Shown here: in pieces, positions 15,912 to 17,765 of the stretch
How positions within the stretch are numbered: the stretch's first letter is position 1
How the letters are laid out: each line of letters starts with the position of its first letter
DNA from: Anaerolineaceae bacterium
GTDB taxonomy: Bacteria > Chloroflexota > Anaerolineae > Anaerolineales > Anaerolineaceae
Direction: 5' to 3'
Assembly: GCA_028714615.1 (NCBI GenBank)
Contig: JAQTMA010000071.1
Coordinates: 1 to 17,765, forward strand
Length of the DNA stretch: 17,765 bases
Notes under the pieces: model-generated
Seen by the model: the letters and a program-made list of their open reading frames with translations, nothing else
What the model was told of the DNA's origin: nothing
Database searches by the model: none
Program-made: the position numbers and the translations under genes

Positions 15912-15995
15912 CGCTAGCCCCAATAACTGACAATGCGCATTCGGGAGATTCCCGGGTGGGTTAGTTCAATCTCATCCCTCTGAGGATTACCGCCT

Positions 15996-16775
15996 ATGTA
16001 TCACTTTAACTGGCCGCTCTTCTGGCAATACATCTGGCCACCAACTGCCTTTCAGGATCCTTTGATCCGATCTGGGCTGACCGTAACCATCGTCGTCAGC
16101 ATAATCGCCCAATTACTCGGGGTCATACTTGGGTTGTTGGCTGCACTCGGGAATATGTCGAAGCAACCTATTTTGCGAGTGATTGCCCAGGCGTACATCT
16201 GGTATTTCCGAGGCACTCCGTTACTGGTCCAGATGGTACTGCTCTTTTTTGGGCTGGGGGTCACCCACTTTTATGATTTTCCGGATATACGCATCGGCGT
16301 ACTGGTTGTCTCAGGTGCGATCCAGGCAGGTACTCTGGCGCTTGGAATCAACGAAGGCGCCTATATGGCTGAGATCATCCGCGCTGGAATAGAGGCGATC
16401 GATTCCGGTCAGATGGAAGCCGCCAAATCACTTGGAATGACATCTGGATTGGCTATGCGAAGAATTGTCTTACCTCAGGCGGCCAAAGTCATCATACCCC
16501 CCCTTGGAAATGAGTTCAACAACATGATGAAAACCACATCATTGATGGAAGTGATATCTGCTAGTGAACTATTTTACGCGTTCAACCAAATCAATGCCCG
16601 TCTTTTCAAACCCTTCGAACTTTTTATTGCAGCCTCGATTTACTACCTGGTACTGACGACTATATGGTCATTCGTTCAATCTCGCATCGAAGCCAGTTTG
16701 GGCGAGCGAAAAGTGATCGAAAAAGGCCCAGGCATGTTCACTCGCCTGGCCAGTCCAAGAAGCCTGGGTCACTAG
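15996..16775 (+). CDS. Polar amino-acid ABC transporter permease (HisM/GlnP family)
   Basis: Integral inner-membrane subunit that forms the translocation path, probably as a homodimer because no second permease gene is present. The 259-residue protein has about five to six hydrophobic helices. The family motif FRGTPLLVQ is at 71-79. The cytoplasmic EAA loop, which contacts the ATPase, is at about 137-162 (SGQMEAAKSLGMTSG, then RRIVLPQA). NEFNNMMKTTSL (172-183) is also conserved. The start ATG has GAGGA nine bases upstream. A 160-base gap with a hairpin separates it from the lipoprotein gene, and only three bases separate it from the ATPase gene, so the last two are tightly coupled. Confidence 0.94.
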   Translation: MYHFNWPLFWQYIWPPTAFQDPLIRSGLTVTIVVSIIAQLLGVILGLLAALGNMSKQPILRVIAQAYIWYFRGTPLLVQMVLLFFGLGVTHFYDFPDIRIGVLVVSGAIQAGTLALGINEGAYMAEIIRAGIEAIDSGQMEAAKSLGMTSGLAMRRIVLPQAAKVIIPPLGNEFNNMMKTTSLMEVISASELFYAFNQINARLFKPFELFIAASIYYLVLTTIWSFVQSRIEASLGERKVIEKGPGMFTRLASPRSLGH

Positions 16776-16778
16776 CTC

Positions 16779-17582
16779 ATGGAAACCTCATCCATCGCTC
16801 CTTCCCTAAGTTTTTCTGCTGTTGACCTCATTGTTCAGGCTGAGAGAGTCAACAAATGGTTCGGACAACTCCACGTTCTGAATGATATTAATTTAACCGT
16901 TCGTAAAAATGAAGTGGTGGTGATCATCGGCCCATCTGGGTCCGGAAAAAGTACCCTTTTACGCGCTATCAACCACCTGGAGAAAATCAACAGTGGCCAT
17001 ATCATTGTCAATGGGCGCATGATCGGCTACACCGAACGCAATGGGGTTCTTCATGAAGAGTCGGAAACCAGCGTTGCCCGCCAGCGCATGGATATTGGCA
17101 TGGTCTTCCAACGCTTCAATCTATTCCCTCACCTCACCGTCGTGCAAAACATCATGGAAGCTCCGGTCAATGTTCGTCACATTCCACCAAAACAAGCCGA
17201 AGCCGATGCTGAACGATTGCTCACTCGAGTCGGATTGTCCGAAAAACGTAACCAATACCCGAACCAGCTATCCGGAGGCCAACAGCAACGAGTCGCCATT
17301 GCCCGAGCATTGGCCATGAAGCCTTCCTTGATGCTGTTCGATGAACCGACGTCTGCTCTTGACCCTGAGATGATCGGTGAGGTTCTGGATGTCATGAAAG
17401 AATTGGCCGGTGAGATGACGATGATCGTCGTCTCGCATGAGATGGGATTTGCCCGGGCAGCCGCCGACCGGACCATCTTTATGGATGAGGGTCGCATCAT
17501 CGAAGACACCACTCCCGATGAGCTTTTTAATAATCCTCGAGAAGAGCGTACCCGCACCTTCCTGAGCAAAATCTTGCATTAA
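16779..17582 (+). CDS. Polar amino-acid ABC transporter ATP-binding protein (GlnQ/HisP family)
   Basis: Cytoplasmic ATPase that powers the importer. In the 267-residue protein the Walker A motif is GPSGSGKST (51-59), the Q-loop glutamine Q111, the signature LSGGQQQR (164-171), Walker B LMLFDEP (184-190) with catalytic E189, and the switch histidine H220. Compared with GlnQ there is an extra N-terminal stretch of about 20 residues and a longer segment at about 82-105, the latter like HisP. The ATG lies three bases after the permease stop, with no strong ribosome binding site, suggesting coupled translation. No later start codon gives the shorter GlnQ-like N-terminus. Closes the operon before a strong terminator. 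Confidence 0.95.
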   Translation: METSSIAPSLSFSAVDLIVQAERVNKWFGQLHVLNDINLTVRKNEVVVIIGPSGSGKSTLLRAINHLEKINSGHIIVNGRMIGYTERNGVLHEESETSVARQRMDIGMVFQRFNLFPHLTVVQNIMEAPVNVRHIPPKQAEADAERLLTRVGLSEKRNQYPNQLSGGQQQRVAIARALAMKPSLMLFDEPTSALDPEMIGEVLDVMKELAGEMTMIVVSHEMGFARAAADRTIFMDEGRIIEDTTPDELFNNPREERTRTFLSKILH

Positions 17583-17638
17583 CCCATTCCAGTAGGCCGC
17601 TGGGATTCCATTTGCATATAAAACCACCAATTGGATTG

Positions 17639-17665
17639 CCCCAAGGATAAATCCTTGGGGTTTTT
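17639..17665 (+). terminator. Intrinsic terminator of the ABC transporter operon
   Basis: CCCCAAGGA (17639-17647) pairs perfectly with TCCTTGGGG (17652-17660) over a 4-nt TAAA loop. TTTTT follows at once. It lies 57 bases after the ATPase stop. Confidence 0.92.
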
Positions 17666-17719
17666 CTGTTCCTAATCTTAGGGTTTCCTATACAGCTTTG
17701 CAAGGTACCTTCATAGGCA

Positions 17720-17748
17720 TTGATTAAGCGCCAGATAGCAGATAGAAT
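17720..17748 (+). promoter_or_regulatory. Possible promoter for a gene beyond the right edge
   Basis: TTGATT (17720-17725) and TAGAAT (17743-17748) are separated by 17 bases, a plausible sigma-70 promoter facing out of the window. No gene start is visible in the remaining bases, so its target is unknown. Confidence 0.42.
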
Positions 17749-17765
17749 GTGTATTAAATTACCAT

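Noticed and set aside
1..17765. CRISPR arrays, tRNA or rRNA genes, insertion sequences, toxin-antitoxin or defence genes
   Set aside because: I looked for regular repeats, tRNA-like cloverleaf sequence, transposase and defence motifs and saw none.

Overview
The window reads as ordinary chromosome of a free-living bacterium. The best guess is Chloroflexota of the Anaerolineae type. The clues are a CTC-type ribosomal protein L25, a small GH3-family adenylating enzyme, a 7TM-GAF-GAF-HD-GYP sensor, and a lipoprotein with a long Thr/Pro/Ala-rich tether. This taxonomic guess is inference only; no rRNA, tRNA, mobile element, phage gene or CRISPR array was seen. Promoters are consensus sigma-70 or extended -10 types, Shine-Dalgarno sites are clear, and several genes start with TTG or GTG behind a good ribosome binding site.

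Layout from left to right. (1) 1-960: a consensus promoter, a leader with a small hairpin, the L25/CTC gene on the plus strand and a terminator. (2) 987-2583, minus strand: a tRNA m1A58 methyltransferase followed by a CoA-pyrophosphatase-type Nudix hydrolase. (3) 2842-3310: a consensus promoter, a ~170-nt leader with a strong hairpin, a cold-shock protein and a terminator that probably serves both strands. (4) 3327-5927, minus strand: cysteine desulfurase, then the tRNA 2-thiouridylase mnmA, then a small three-helix membrane protein; the first two form a coherent sulfur-transfer unit. (5) 6055-9250, plus strand: a phosphohexomutase, a TatD-family DNase and a long-chain polyprenyl diphosphate synthase, packed end to end and closed by a strong terminator. 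The promoters of blocks 4 and 5 diverge, each with a perfect extended -10. (6) 9534-14490, plus strand: a UbiE-like SAM methyltransferase, a GH3-family acyl-adenylating enzyme and a large membrane HD-GYP sensor. This is the least conventional part of the window. (7) 14602-17665, plus strand: a polar amino-acid ABC importer in the order lipoprotein, permease, ATPase. It has a ~195-nt leader, a large hairpin between the lipoprotein and permease genes, and a terminator. A possible promoter for a gene outside the window lies at the right edge.

Most genes are translation/RNA maintenance (L25, TrmI, MnmA, cold-shock protein), sulfur transfer, sugar-phosphate and isoprenoid metabolism, or nutrient uptake. 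I did not find a clear new defence or mobile system. The points most worth following are the methyltransferase-GH3-HD-GYP cluster, the structured leaders of the cold-shock and ABC transporter genes, and the hairpin that may set the lipoprotein-to-permease ratio.
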